Shown piece by piece: positions 26,490-37,010 of a DNA stretch of 64,000 nt; the first letter of the stretch is position 1, and the number at the start of each line of letters is the position of its first letter. Made by a program: the position numbers and the translations under genes. The notes under the pieces were generated by a model. That model was not told where the DNA came from. It saw only the letters and a program-made list of their open reading frames with translations, and ran no database searches. This stretch comes from Megasphaera micronuciformis F0359 (GTDB taxonomy: Bacteria; Bacillota; Negativicutes; Veillonellales; Megasphaeraceae): positions 482,682 to 546,681 of the forward strand of contig NZ_GL538208.1 of assembly GCF_000165735.1 (NCBI RefSeq), read 5' to 3'.

Positions 26490-27395
26490 ATGAAATTAAA
26501 AACTGCATTTGCAACCATGGTTGCAACCATGTATATGGCGTCCTTCGGCGTCGTAGGAGCGACCGGAACGCTTTCAGATACGGTTCTTTCACAGTACGGG
26601 GCAAGCGGCATTGCCGGGAATTCATTGAAGGGAAGCGGGTCTGATTGGGTGTCTCAACTTCTTAATATGGTTAAGGGCGGTGCCTCGGCAAAGGATATCG
26701 GCAGTACTTCCGCTACGGATAACAAGACTTCTTCGTCGTCCGATAATAAGGGTGCGACGGATAAAAAAGAACGGCCCAATCATTTGGAACTGGTTATGGT
26801 CATCGATCAGAGCGGCTCTATGAGCGGATTGGAAGACGATACTATCGGCGGCTTCAATTCCATGATTTCCAAGCAGAAAAAAGATGATGTGGATGCTAAT
26901 GTAACCGCTGTTGTTTTCAGCGATAATGCGAAAACTATTTATGATCGTGAACGCTTGGGAAATGTCCGGGAAATGACTGATAAGGAATATACTCCCGGCG
27001 GTATGACAGCCCTGATGGATGCTATCGGTACGACTATTACGAAGGTAGAAAAGTATGACGGCATTAACGAAAAGAATAATAAGGTTCTTTTCGTTATTAT
27101 TACGGACGGTCAGGAAAACGATAGTAAGGAATATACGAAGGATACCATTAAGCGTATGATTTCGGATAAACAGGAAAAAGACGGTTGGGAATTCGTTTTC
27201 TTGGGTGCTAACATTGATGCCGCATCGGAAGCTAAGAGTATCGGCGTGAAAGCGGAAAATGCAGCAAAATATAAGAATACGGATGCAGGTGTAAGAGCTA
27301 ATTATGCGGCTGTGGCTGATTTGGCAAAAGACATTGTGTCGGATAACCGTATTCGGAGTAATTGGAAAAACAATTTAGTTGAAGACAATCAATAA
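26490..27395 (+). CDS. Secreted von Willebrand factor A (VWA) domain protein
   Basis: 301 residues. A Sec signal peptide is likely (residues 1 to about 25: KLK, then a hydrophobic stretch, then VVGATG). A Ser/Gly/Lys/Asp-rich linker (about 60-97) leads to a VWA domain with a complete metal-binding MIDAS: DQSGS at 106-110, Thr173 in GGMTALMDAIG, and Asp206 in ITDGQEN. VWA domains bind metal-dependently to protein partners. Similar domains in other Firmicutes are, as I recall, often cytoplasmic and short; here the domain is exported. No sortase motif or membrane anchor is seen at the C-terminus, so it is probably free in the periplasm. The partner is unknown. Confidence 0.85.
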   Translation: MKLKTAFATMVATMYMASFGVVGATGTLSDTVLSQYGASGIAGNSLKGSGSDWVSQLLNMVKGGASAKDIGSTSATDNKTSSSSDNKGATDKKERPNHLELVMVIDQSGSMSGLEDDTIGGFNSMISKQKKDDVDANVTAVVFSDNAKTIYDRERLGNVREMTDKEYTPGGMTALMDAIGTTITKVEKYDGINEKNNKVLFVIITDGQENDSKEYTKDTIKRMISDKQEKDGWEFVFLGANIDAASEAKSIGVKAENAAKYKNTDAGVRANYAAVADLAKDIVSDNRIRSNWKNNLVEDNQ

Positions 27396-27402
27396 TGACA
27401 TG

Positions 27403-27434
27403 AAAAAGCACTTATCCTCGGATAAGTGCTTTTT
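27403..27434. terminator. Bidirectional terminator between VWA gene and the 3-hydroxyacyl-CoA-dehydrogenase-like gene
   Basis: Perfect 14-bp stem (27403-27416 with 27421-27434) with a 4-base loop and five-base A and T runs at the ends, between convergent genes. Confidence 0.88.
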
Positions 27435-27451
27435 GTTGTGCTTGCTAAAGA

Positions 27452-28411
27452 TTAAAATTTTTTCCCGTGATTATCTTTTTGCAGCCATTCGATAAGAATT
27501 TCTTCACGGCGCTCTTTTATGGCGTTTAATTCGTCAGGGTGCCATTGATAAAGACCTGTACCTGTTTTAGCACCGAGTTTTCCCTCGTCTACACATTTTT
27601 TCATAACTGAGGAGCCCGCTTTATCATCGGCTAAATCGGCGTTTAAATAAGCGGATATATTGTAAAAAATGTCCAGTCCGCCCAAATCTGCCGTTTCCAA
27701 GGGACCGGTGACGGAAAGGCGGCGTCCGATGCTGTATTTACAAATTGTATCGACCGCTTCGGCTGTAGCAATTCCTTCCTGTACGCAATGAAGGGCTTCT
27801 CGTAAGAGTGCGAACTGTAGGCGGTTGCCGACAAAACCGGGTGCTTCTTTTAAAAGAGCGACCGGTTTTTTGCCAATCTTTTCCATTAATGTCCACGTAA
27901 TATCAACGACTTCTTGTACCGTTTTTTCGCCGGGGACGACCTCAACCAAGGGAATTAAGTGTGGCGGATTCCAAAAGTGAGCTACTACGAAACGTTCGGG
28001 ATGTTTTAAAACGGAGGCGATTTGCGTAGGACTGAGTCCTGATGAATCGGTGGCAAAGATGACATCTTTGTCTACATATTTTTCCATTTCTTGGTAGACC
28101 TGTTGCTTTACCGTTAATTCTTCAGCTACGGATTCAATGACGAAATCCGCATTTCGGGCTGCTGCTTTCAGGGTAGTTACGCCGTGAATACGATTTACGA
28201 CTCCTTCTGAGTCCTCAGCGGTCAGTAGCTTGTTTTTCATCATAATATCCAAGGTAAAGCGAATATTTTTCATCGCACGGTCAATACTGGCATTTCTACG
28301 GCCGAACATGTTTACTTCATAACCGGCATTGGCAAAGGCTATAGCCGTACCGAACCCCATAGTACCGCAACCTAAGTTACAAATTGTTTTTATATCTTTT
28401 ATAGGTTTCAT
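27452..28411 (-). CDS. 3-hydroxyacyl-CoA dehydrogenase-like NAD(P)-dependent oxidoreductase
   Basis: 319-residue two-domain protein: Rossmann fold with GCGTMG near the N-terminus, the VIESVAEELTVK segment, the active-site His in AHFWNPPH and a helical C-terminal domain (GFVGNRLQFALLREAL). It differs from the canonical Hbd encoded at 48879: the Asn of the NHPMGPL motif is absent, replaced by RRLSVTGPLETAD. This places it with the L-carnitine/L-gulonate dehydrogenase-like branch, not the CoA thioester branch. Substrate unknown. It lies 56 bases after the aminopeptidase on the same strand and is probably co-transcribed with it. Confidence 0.82.
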   Translation of the reverse strand: MKPIKDIKTICNLGCGTMGFGTAIAFANAGYEVNMFGRRNASIDRAMKNIRFTLDIMMKNKLLTAEDSEGVVNRIHGVTTLKAAARNADFVIESVAEELTVKQQVYQEMEKYVDKDVIFATDSSGLSPTQIASVLKHPERFVVAHFWNPPHLIPLVEVVPGEKTVQEVVDITWTLMEKIGKKPVALLKEAPGFVGNRLQFALLREALHCVQEGIATAEAVDTICKYSIGRRLSVTGPLETADLGGLDIFYNISAYLNADLADDKAGSSVMKKCVDEGKLGAKTGTGLYQWHPDELNAIKERREEILIEWLQKDNHGKKF

Positions 28412-28467
28412 ATACTCTCCTTTGGCGGCAGTAAAGTAATAGGTGCCGCTGCATCAATAAATGATGA

Positions 28468-29742
28468 TTAAGAAAAATAAGCTTGCAATAGCGAAATTAA
28501 ATGTGACTGGTCGGCCGCTCCTGCCGTTTCGAAGGTAGAGTGCATGGAAAGTAACGGGATTCCTATATCCAGTGCGCGGACGGGTAAATTGGCCGATAAA
28601 AGGGAGCCCAAGGTTGTACCGCCACGTTGGTCGGCACGATTGACAAAGGTCTGGACAGGAATTTTCGCTTCTTCAGCCAAGGCGGTTATAACGGCGACAG
28701 CTTCCGCATCACCCGCATAGGATTGGTCGGAAGCTCGTTTAATGACGACGCCGCCGTTTAAAACGGGATAGTTTGTTATGTCGTTTTTTTCTTCGTAATT
28801 GGGATGGTAGGCATGCGCTACGTCGACGGACAGAAGAAAGGCGGAAGCACATTGACGGGTATACGTGTCTTCACTATAGCCCAAGTCGACATAAATTCTC
28901 CTCAGTAAGTCGGGAATGATAAATGATGCGGCCCCTTGCTTGGTTCTACTTCCCACCTCTTCGTTATCAAAGAGGCAAATCATAGAAAGACCTTGAGGAT
29001 GAGACGTTTCCAGGGCTTTTACGCAAGCATCGACGGAGGTCAGATTATCTAAACGGGAAGAGCCTATAAATTCATTATTTAGGCCCATATAAGTAGGTTG
29101 TATGAGAGGATATAAGTTAAGATCGTAAGCTAATATTTCGTCTTTTTCAATATGGCAGATATTACCTAAAGCAGAAAGGAAAAAGTCGTCTGTCGTGTCT
29201 TTATCTAAAAGTGTCAGAAGGGGTAACATATTCGTTTGGATGTTGAAGGATGCACTTTCGTTGACAGTCCGGTTCATATGAATAGCCGGTTCGGGGATGA
29301 CCGCTACGGCTTTTTCAAAATTAATGAGATGACTTTGGGGAGCAAATACCGTATGTCCTTTAGTAATGACCTTGCCGGCAACGGATAAAGGGCGGTCCAA
29401 CCATGCGTGTCTGATTAGGCCACCGTAAGCTTCTATATTTAACAATCCGTAAGGGGGCTTTCTTACATCAGGATTCGGTTTGATTTTTAGGCACGGAAAG
29501 TCGGTATGTGCCGCTGCCAGACGTAAACTGTTCAACGGATCGGTGCCGACAGTAAAGGCAATTAAGGTCGAATCATAATAAGAAATAAAATATTTTTTAC
29601 GGCATTCAAGGTTCCATTTTTCAGTCGGATTCAGTTCAATAAAGCCGGATTTTGTTAAGCGTTCCTTGCAGATATTGACGACATGAAAGGGTGAGACCCC
29701 TTGCTCGATAAGGTTAAAGAGAGAGTGCGTTTGTTGAGTCAT
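28468..29742 (-). CDS. M18 family aminopeptidase
   Basis: 424-residue zinc aminopeptidase of family M18, cytoplasmic, cleaving N-terminal residues of peptides (often acidic). The dinuclear metal site is visible in AAAHTDFPCLKIKPN, the FDNEEVGSRT motif with its catalytic Glu, LSVDVAHAYHPNY and, near the end, GIPLLSMHSTFE with a metal-binding His. The start at 29742 has a GAAAGGAG site. It heads a two-gene minus-strand unit. Confidence 0.93.
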   Translation of the reverse strand: MTQQTHSLFNLIEQGVSPFHVVNICKERLTKSGFIELNPTEKWNLECRKKYFISYYDSTLIAFTVGTDPLNSLRLAAAHTDFPCLKIKPNPDVRKPPYGLLNIEAYGGLIRHAWLDRPLSVAGKVITKGHTVFAPQSHLINFEKAVAVIPEPAIHMNRTVNESASFNIQTNMLPLLTLLDKDTTDDFFLSALGNICHIEKDEILAYDLNLYPLIQPTYMGLNNEFIGSSRLDNLTSVDACVKALETSHPQGLSMICLFDNEEVGSRTKQGAASFIIPDLLRRIYVDLGYSEDTYTRQCASAFLLSVDVAHAYHPNYEEKNDITNYPVLNGGVVIKRASDQSYAGDAEAVAVITALAEEAKIPVQTFVNRADQRGGTTLGSLLSANLPVRALDIGIPLLSMHSTFETAGAADQSHLISLLQAYFS

Positions 29743-29780
29743 AATTCGCTCCTTTCGCATAAAAACTAACTATATCAAGT

Positions 29781-29789
29781 ATTATAGCA
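29781..29789 (-). promoter_or_regulatory. Extended -10 promoter of the M18 aminopeptidase
   Basis: Minus-strand TGCTATAAT (29789-29781), a TG-N extended -10 about 38 bases before the start codon. Confidence 0.5.
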
Positions 29790-29837
29790 CGACGAAAAGG
29801 GGCATAAAACCGATACGGACAGGTAAAAAATAATTAC

Positions 29838-29867
29838 TTGACAGGCAAAATTACTTTTATGTATAAT
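29838..29867 (+). promoter_or_regulatory. Consensus promoter of ilvCBN
   Basis: Perfect TTGACA (29838-29843) and perfect TATAAT (29862-29867) with an 18-base spacer, directly before the T-box leader. Confidence 0.9.
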
Positions 29868-29884
29868 ACGTTCATACCTCATGT

Positions 29885-31193
<1,309 letters not shown>

Positions 31194-31220
31194 ATCCCGA
31201 TAAAGGAGGGGATTCGGTAA

Positions 31221-32948
31221 ATGTTGATGAACGGTGCGAAAGCGGTCATCGAGTCGCTGAAAAAAGAAGGTGTTGAAGTTATCTTCGGCTATCCCGGCGG
31301 AACGGTGCTCACGTTATATAACGAAGTATATAAAGATAAATTTCCGAATGTTCTGACGGGTCATGAACAGGGGGCCGTGCACGGTGCGGATGGCTATGCG
31401 AGAGCTACCGGTAAGGTCGGAGTTTGTTTTGCCACGTCAGGACCCGGTGTTTGTAATATGGTAACAGGCATTGCTACGGCTTATATGGATTCGGTACCCC
31501 TGGTTGTAATCAGCGGCCAGGTGGCAACTCATTTGATTGGTCGCGACTCTTTTCAGGAGGCGGATATATCGGGGATTACCACGCCCATTACGAAACATAA
31601 CTATTTGGTAAAGAACGTACACGAATTACCGCGTGTTTTAAAAGAAGCCTTTTTTATTGCTCGTAGCGGTAGACCCGGTCCCGTTCTCGTTGATGTGGCT
31701 AAGGATGTATTTGATGCCGAATTCGATTATGAATATCCTGAGACCGTTCAATTACGAGGGTATACGGGCCACTATGAAGGCAATGAAACGGATATTGATG
31801 AAGCCGTACAAGCACTGTGTGAGTCCCGACGTCCTGTCTTACTTACAGGCGGAGGTATTGTTTCATCCGATACGGCACAGATTTTGCAAGAGGTAGTTGA
31901 GAAATTGCAAATTCCTGTTGTAACGACCTTAATGGGGAAAGGGGCTATACCGGATACGTATGACTACCATTTAGGAATGGCGGGAATGCACGGCACGGGG
32001 GCAGCCAACCGAGCTATTGTAGGGTGTGATTTGCTTTTGGCTATAGGGGCTCGATTTGATGACCGTGTAACCGGTAATGCTAATACCTTCGCTGCAAGAG
32101 CTAAAATCATACACTTTGATATTGATCGCGTGGAAATCAATAAAATTGTCCATTCTCATGTGAGTGTTAACGGCGATTTGCGTTGGTCTTTACCACTTTT
32201 AGCCCAAAAAATTCAATCAACTGGGGATCGATTGGCAGAACAATATACTGCATGGCGACAAGAAGTAAAGGAAACGAATCGGGCCTATCCTTGTTATTCC
32301 AGAGACATAAAGAATTATGTTTCTCCGCGTAAATTGATGCAGGAAGTGCGTAAGCGTGCAGGAGATTCGGCTATTATTGCTACCGATGTAGGACAGCACC
32401 AAATGTGGGCGGCACAGTTTTATGATGTTACACAGTCCAGACATTTTCTGACTTCAGGAGGGTTAGGTACTATGGGGTACGGCTTGCCTGCCGCTATGGG
32501 AGCACAGTTAGGTTGCCCTGCAAATCAAGTAGTCCTCTTTTCCGGAGACGGAAGTATTCGCATGAATTGCCAAGAATTGGAAACGTTGGCTAATTATCAT
32601 ATTCCTGTAAAGATTGTTGTTTTGCGTAACGGCGTCTTGGGTATGGTCAATCAGTGGCAACGAATGTTTTATGAAAAGCATTACGCCGCATCCGTCTTGG
32701 GAAATCATGCCGATATGCCGGCAGTGGCTACAGCTATGGGTGTTAAGGCTTTTGCCGTACATGATCCGGGCGATTTGGAAGAAGTGTTGGATGCTTTCTT
32801 TGCCGTCGACGGTCCGGCTTTTATAGAAGTGGATATTCCGCCTGATGAAAATGTATACCCCATGGTTCCGGGCGGGAAAAAATTGGATGAAATGATCATT
32901 GGAGGTGATGACGACCATGAGACAACATCTGGCACTGCTGGTAGATAA
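31221..32948 (+). CDS. ilvB: Acetolactate synthase, large (catalytic) subunit
   Basis: 575-residue ThDP and FAD enzyme that condenses pyruvate with pyruvate or 2-oxobutyrate. The N-terminal GYPGGTVLTLYNEVY and catalytic Glu49 in TGHEQGAVHGADGYAR are present, as is the ThDP-Mg motif GDGSIRMNCQELETLANYH. The presence of ilvN, and of FAD-type features such as IGARFDDRVTGN, separates it from catabolic AlsS. 2-Oxobutyrate for the isoleucine branch could come from the deaminase at 4191. The ribosome site is AAAGGAGGGG. Its end overlaps ilvN by 32 bases. Confidence 0.96.
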   Translation: MLMNGAKAVIESLKKEGVEVIFGYPGGTVLTLYNEVYKDKFPNVLTGHEQGAVHGADGYARATGKVGVCFATSGPGVCNMVTGIATAYMDSVPLVVISGQVATHLIGRDSFQEADISGITTPITKHNYLVKNVHELPRVLKEAFFIARSGRPGPVLVDVAKDVFDAEFDYEYPETVQLRGYTGHYEGNETDIDEAVQALCESRRPVLLTGGGIVSSDTAQILQEVVEKLQIPVVTTLMGKGAIPDTYDYHLGMAGMHGTGAANRAIVGCDLLLAIGARFDDRVTGNANTFAARAKIIHFDIDRVEINKIVHSHVSVNGDLRWSLPLLAQKIQSTGDRLAEQYTAWRQEVKETNRAYPCYSRDIKNYVSPRKLMQEVRKRAGDSAIIATDVGQHQMWAAQFYDVTQSRHFLTSGGLGTMGYGLPAAMGAQLGCPANQVVLFSGDGSIRMNCQELETLANYHIPVKIVVLRNGVLGMVNQWQRMFYEKHYAASVLGNHADMPAVATAMGVKAFAVHDPGDLEEVLDAFFAVDGPAFIEVDIPPDENVYPMVPGGKKLDEMIIGGDDDHETTSGTAGR

Positions 32949-33426
32949 TAAGCCCGGCGTATTGACCCATGTAGCGGGCCTTTTGAGTCGTCGCGCCATT
33001 AATATAGAATATATTAACGCGGGCTATACAGAAGATGCGGACGTAACGCGAATTAATATAGTTGTAACCGTAGAGGATCGTTGGGAATTGGATCAGGCCG
33101 TCTTTCAATTGGCCAAGCTTATTGATGTTATTAAGGTGGTTACGCTTGATGATAATCCCTTTGTAAGCTATGAATTGGCTATGATTAAGGTTCTCTATAA
33201 AACGGCTAAAGAACGGATGGATTTGAGTAATTTAGCTGAGCTCTTTCACGCCAAGATTGTCGATGTAGGAAAGAATAGCCTTATGTTGCGTTTAACGGGA
33301 ACGGAAGAACACGTAGAAGCGCTGTTACAAATGTTGGATGAGTACACGATATTAGAAATTGCCAGAACGGGACAAATCAGTTTGAGTCGTGGTGAAACGG
33401 CAGTTAAAGGTGTACAGATTTTATAA
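32917..33426 (+). CDS. ilvN: Acetolactate synthase, small (regulatory) subunit
   Basis: 169-residue regulatory subunit. The N-terminal ACT domain (about 1-75, LALLVDNKPGVLTHVAGLLSRR) binds the feedback inhibitor valine; the C-terminal half (EIARTGQISLSRG) is the standard ALS_ss_C domain. The ATG at 32917 has a strong site (GGAGGTGATG) inside the end of ilvB, indicating coupled translation. ilvD and leu genes are not in the window. Confidence 0.95.
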   Translation: MRQHLALLVDNKPGVLTHVAGLLSRRAINIEYINAGYTEDADVTRINIVVTVEDRWELDQAVFQLAKLIDVIKVVTLDDNPFVSYELAMIKVLYKTAKERMDLSNLAELFHAKIVDVGKNSLMLRLTGTEEHVEALLQMLDEYTILEIARTGQISLSRGETAVKGVQIL

Positions 33427-33432
33427 AAGTGT

Positions 33433-33467
33433 AAGGGCATGTGTCACATTGGACACATGCCCTTTAC
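33433..33467 (+). terminator. Hairpin after ilvN
   Basis: 13-bp stem (33433-33445 with 33452-33464) with a 6-base loop, six bases after the ilvN stop. The T tail is short, so it may be a weak terminator that lets some transcription reach tag. Confidence 0.6.
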
Positions 33468-33520
33468 GTTCTTGTAAGCACGGTTTATGATGTACATATG
33501 TCTTGCAAGGGGGTGAAGAC

Positions 33521-34114
33521 ATGGGAATTTGTGATTGGGCAAATGTCAATGAAAAAATGAAGGTATATCATGACTGTGAGTGGGGTGTTCCCGTTTATGA
33601 CGACACCGTACTGTTCGAGTATCTTGTATTGGAACTTATGCAAAGCGGTCTGAGCTGGAATACGATTTTACAAAAGAGGGAAACCTTAAAAGCGGCGTAT
33701 GCGAACTTTAATTATGAGGTTCTGGCTGATTGCGGTCCGGAAGAGGCGGATAAGATTATGACCTGTGAAGGGATTATTCGTCAAAGGAGCAAGATTAAGG
33801 CGGTTTTTCAAAATGCCCGGGCCTTAAAAAAAATACGCCGAGAATTCGGGTCCTTCAGCGATTACTTATGGAGCTATACGAAGGGAAAGGTATATGTCTA
33901 TAAGAGTCATGAAAAATTGGGAGTGCCGGCAGCTAATGAATTGTCGACGACTGTTGCTGTCGATTTGAAAAAAAGGGGCTTCGTATTTTTGGGACCCGTA
34001 ACCGTGTATTCTCATTTGCAGGCTTGCGGAATCATTCATGATCACGCGTCTTCATGCCCTGCCGGAGAGATTATCAGACGGACGGCACCTTTTATATATC
34101 GGGAGGATATGTAA
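33521..34114 (+). CDS. tag: DNA-3-methyladenine glycosylase I
   Basis: 197-residue base-excision repair enzyme removing 3-methyladenine from alkylated DNA. The zinc site of the family is conserved: Cys4 and His17 at the N-terminus (GICDWANVN, KVYHDCEWGVP) and His and Cys in IIHDHASSCP near the end. The core QSGLSWNTILQKRE, GIIRQRSKIKA and KKRGFVFLGP complete the signature. The start at 33521 follows AAGGGGGTG. It stands between ilvN and trkA with no functional link to either. Confidence 0.93.
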   Translation: MGICDWANVNEKMKVYHDCEWGVPVYDDTVLFEYLVLELMQSGLSWNTILQKRETLKAAYANFNYEVLADCGPEEADKIMTCEGIIRQRSKIKAVFQNARALKKIRREFGSFSDYLWSYTKGKVYVYKSHEKLGVPAANELSTTVAVDLKKRGFVFLGPVTVYSHLQACGIIHDHASSCPAGEIIRRTAPFIYREDM

Positions 34115-34218
34115 AAATTTAATGTTTTACATATAGCCATAGGTTTGTAATGAGAGTATGATAACTTTAACAAGTCAGTAATCAAGTAAGTATATGCGTA
34201 TACGTAGGAGGTAACAGG

Positions 34219-35565
34219 GTGCGTATAGTTGTTGTCGGAGCGGGTAAGCTGGGATACAGCATTGCCGAGTTATTATCAAATGAACAAATGGATGTAGTCG
34301 TAGTCGATCATGATGAAGATCGTCTGGAAGTCGTGAAAAATACCTTGGATGTGTTGACTGTTCCGGCGAACGGTGCCAGTCCCGTAACTATGAATGATCC
34401 CGATATTTACGGAGCTGATATTCTCGTGGCGGCGACGAGTAGTGACGAAACGAATATGATTTCCTGTATTTTGGCAAAAAAACACGGAATCTCTTATACA
34501 GCGGCACGTATTAGGGATTTGGATTTCCTGTCTGAATCTAAAGTCTATTTAAAAGAAAATTTTAATATTGATTTAATGATTAACCCTGAATATATTACGG
34601 CTCGCGAAATCAATCGTATTTTGATGACGCCGGCAGCCTTAAACGTAGAAGATTTTGCCCAAGGTAAGGTGCGGATTTTCGAAACGAAGATTCAGCCCGG
34701 ATCTCAGTTGGCCAATATTCCCTTAAAAGATTTGCGATTACCTCAAGATGTTTTGGCGGGACTTATTTTCAGAAATAATCGAATGATCATTCCTCACGGC
34801 GATGACTATCTTTTACCGCATGACAACACCTTTTTTGTCGGTGCATCCGGAGAAATAGAAAAGTTCAGTAAGAATTTTGTCGGGACGGGTATCAAAGCTC
34901 CCGAACGAGTTATGATTATCGGTGCCGGTCGTACGGGACGAACCTTGGCTAAAATGTTGGATAAACAGGGCGTTCAAGTAAAGGTCATCGAAAAGGATGC
35001 CGAACGTAGTCGCATGGTAGCGGAACGAATTGAAGAAGGCATCGTTGTTCGCGGAGACGGAACTGATATTGATTTACTCACCCAAGAAGGAGTGGGGGAA
35101 GCGGATGTCGTCATTTGTCTTACGGCTGATGACAAGCTGAATTTGATGTTGGCCCTCTTAGCTAAGCATTTAGGTGCTGCCAGAACCATTGTGCGCGTTG
35201 CCCGCATTGAATATGTGGATTTAATGGAAAAAGTCGGCGTCGATATTGTATTATCCTCACGCTTATTAGCTGCCGGTGAAATTTTAGCTTTTGCTCGGCG
35301 AGGCGGGGTTGTTTCCGTCGCTCTTTTGGAAGGAGCAAAAGCGGAAGCAATGGAAGTTATCGTTCAGAAAGGGTCGTATGTAGAGAATAAAAAACTGATG
35401 GATTTGCAATTGCCGAAAGAATGTCTGATTTGTGCTTTTGTTCGTGATGATGAAGCCTTCGTACCGACCGGACAATCATCACTACAAGCCGGTGATAGAG
35501 CGATACTCTTTATTCGCATGGAATTTGCCAATAAGGTAATGAAATATTTTGCAGGAAAGGCATAG
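34219..35565 (+). CDS. trkA: Trk/Ktr potassium uptake regulator TrkA
   Basis: 448-residue cytoplasmic gating subunit with two RCK repeats: Rossmann motifs VVGAGKLGYSIAELL (residues about 4-18) and IIGAGRTGRTLAKML (about 234), each followed by a C-terminal RCK-C lobe. It binds NAD(H) and nucleotides and controls a TrkH/KtrB-type pore. Two repeats in one chain means TrkA type, not the short KtrA. The GTG start at 34219 follows AGGAGGT. Three pore genes follow, the first only three bases downstream. Confidence 0.95.
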   Translation: MRIVVVGAGKLGYSIAELLSNEQMDVVVVDHDEDRLEVVKNTLDVLTVPANGASPVTMNDPDIYGADILVAATSSDETNMISCILAKKHGISYTAARIRDLDFLSESKVYLKENFNIDLMINPEYITAREINRILMTPAALNVEDFAQGKVRIFETKIQPGSQLANIPLKDLRLPQDVLAGLIFRNNRMIIPHGDDYLLPHDNTFFVGASGEIEKFSKNFVGTGIKAPERVMIIGAGRTGRTLAKMLDKQGVQVKVIEKDAERSRMVAERIEEGIVVRGDGTDIDLLTQEGVGEADVVICLTADDKLNLMLALLAKHLGAARTIVRVARIEYVDLMEKVGVDIVLSSRLLAAGEILAFARRGGVVSVALLEGAKAEAMEVIVQKGSYVENKKLMDLQLPKECLICAFVRDDEAFVPTGQSSLQAGDRAILFIRMEFANKVMKYFAGKA

Positions 35566-35568
35566 GAA

Positions 35569-36999
35569 ATGAAAGGTGCATTTATATTTTACGGCTTAAG
35601 CCGTATCTTGGCGTTTTTTACGGTAGGTGCGCTTCTTATTACGGCCTTGTCTCTATATTCGGAAACCGGCGTGACCATGTGTTTTTTGCCCACTCTGGCC
35701 CTTGCCGGTATAGGTTCTTGCCTGTGTTACGGGCCGGGGAAAGCACGTCGACAGCAAATGAGACTTAGTGAAGGAGCCGTATTACTTACCGGCTCTTGGG
35801 TAGTTTTAGCTCTCTTGGGAGCCTTGCCTTTTATAATAAGTCATAGGCTTTCCGTAGTTGATGGCATCTTGGACAGCGTTTCGGCAGTTACGACAAACGG
35901 TCTCTTTCTTTTAAGTCATGAAGAAACGGGGATTTTTAAGGACTGGCATATTCTTTTAGAATGGATGGGTGCTTTTATCTTTATTAATCTGTTCGTAACC
36001 GTTATGCCTCAGATTAGTAAGGTTTTCAGTATCGGCCTGTCCGATGATAATCCCTTTGCTTTCACACCCGGTATTCGGCGTATGAATTCGTACTTAAAAC
36101 CCGTATCGGTTACCTTTGTCGTCATTACATTGTTGTCGATCACGGCCTTTATTATGGCGGGATTACCTTTACACACAGCCGTATTACAGGCTTTGACGAC
36201 TGTTTCTACAGGCGGTACGACAGTTGAACACTTGGGAAACCGCCCCGTTGTTTGGGCCTGTGTTTTTTCAATGTTCTTAGCAGGATGCAATTTTTTATTG
36301 TTATACAGAGTGACGTCGGAGAGAACTTTACGACCGTTATGGCGTAATACGGAAATCCGAGTGTTTTTGGCAGTTCTTCTCGGTGCTTCCTTGCTACTCA
36401 GTATGAATATTCATGATCGAGCCGGATTTGAATGGAATGAAAGTTTGCGTTTATCCGTATTTTATGTGTTGTCCTTTTTGACAACGACGGGATTTACAGG
36501 GGCTAATTTGACATTATTTCCCGACTTTGATAAAATGCTTCTTTTTATTCTCACCTTTGTAGGCGGATGTGTCGGATCGGTTACGGGGGGAATGAAAATT
36601 ATTCGTTTTCTTATTTTGTTTAAAATGTCGTCTCAAGAATTGCTGCGAACCTTGCACCCCCAGATGGTTATCAGTGTTAAAGCCAACGGGGTATTCGTAT
36701 CTTTGCCCGTCATTAATCGTGTATTAAATGTATTTTTCCTTTTTATCGGGTTGTTTTTTCTGTCCGTTTTAATTTTGGCACCTTCCGGGCTATCTCCTTT
36801 AGAGGCACTTGGGTTGGCAGGGGCAGGGTTGACGGGGACGGGGGCGACGGCGGCCTTATTCGGCTTGGGTGATGTAGGTTCTTTGCCCGTTTGGGCCAAG
36901 GCCTATTGTTGCATACTCATGATTTGGGGGCGCGTTGAAGTCGTCGCCTTTTTGTTAGTCGTACAGACGACGATGCACTTTTTTAAGCATCGTTGGTAG
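35569..36999 (+). CDS. TrkH/KtrB-family potassium transporter, divergent paralogue 1
   Basis: 476-residue membrane protein of the TrkH/TrkG/KtrB superfamily (four M1-P-M2 repeats). Filter loops are recognisable: AVTTNGLFLL, TVSTGGTTVE, TTTGFTGANL and LTGTGATAALFG, and the signature GGCVGSVTGGMKIIRF follows the third. It departs from the two genes downstream: the first loop lacks GTGATV, and the HWxGGLGIIV helix motif after it is replaced by LEWMGAFIFINLFV. It starts three bases after trkA, so it is the likeliest direct partner of that subunit. The divergence could mean altered ion selectivity. Confidence 0.85.
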   Translation: MKGAFIFYGLSRILAFFTVGALLITALSLYSETGVTMCFLPTLALAGIGSCLCYGPGKARRQQMRLSEGAVLLTGSWVVLALLGALPFIISHRLSVVDGILDSVSAVTTNGLFLLSHEETGIFKDWHILLEWMGAFIFINLFVTVMPQISKVFSIGLSDDNPFAFTPGIRRMNSYLKPVSVTFVVITLLSITAFIMAGLPLHTAVLQALTTVSTGGTTVEHLGNRPVVWACVFSMFLAGCNFLLLYRVTSERTLRPLWRNTEIRVFLAVLLGASLLLSMNIHDRAGFEWNESLRLSVFYVLSFLTTTGFTGANLTLFPDFDKMLLFILTFVGGCVGSVTGGMKIIRFLILFKMSSQELLRTLHPQMVISVKANGVFVSLPVINRVLNVFFLFIGLFFLSVLILAPSGLSPLEALGLAGAGLTGTGATAALFGLGDVGSLPVWAKAYCCILMIWGRVEVVAFLLVVQTTMHFFKHRW

Positions 37000-37010
37000 G
37001 AGTTTTTTGT

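Noticed and set aside
26170-27395. tatA and the VWA gene as a dedicated Tat export pair
   Set aside because: The VWA signal peptide has no twin-arginine motif and each gene has its own promoter.
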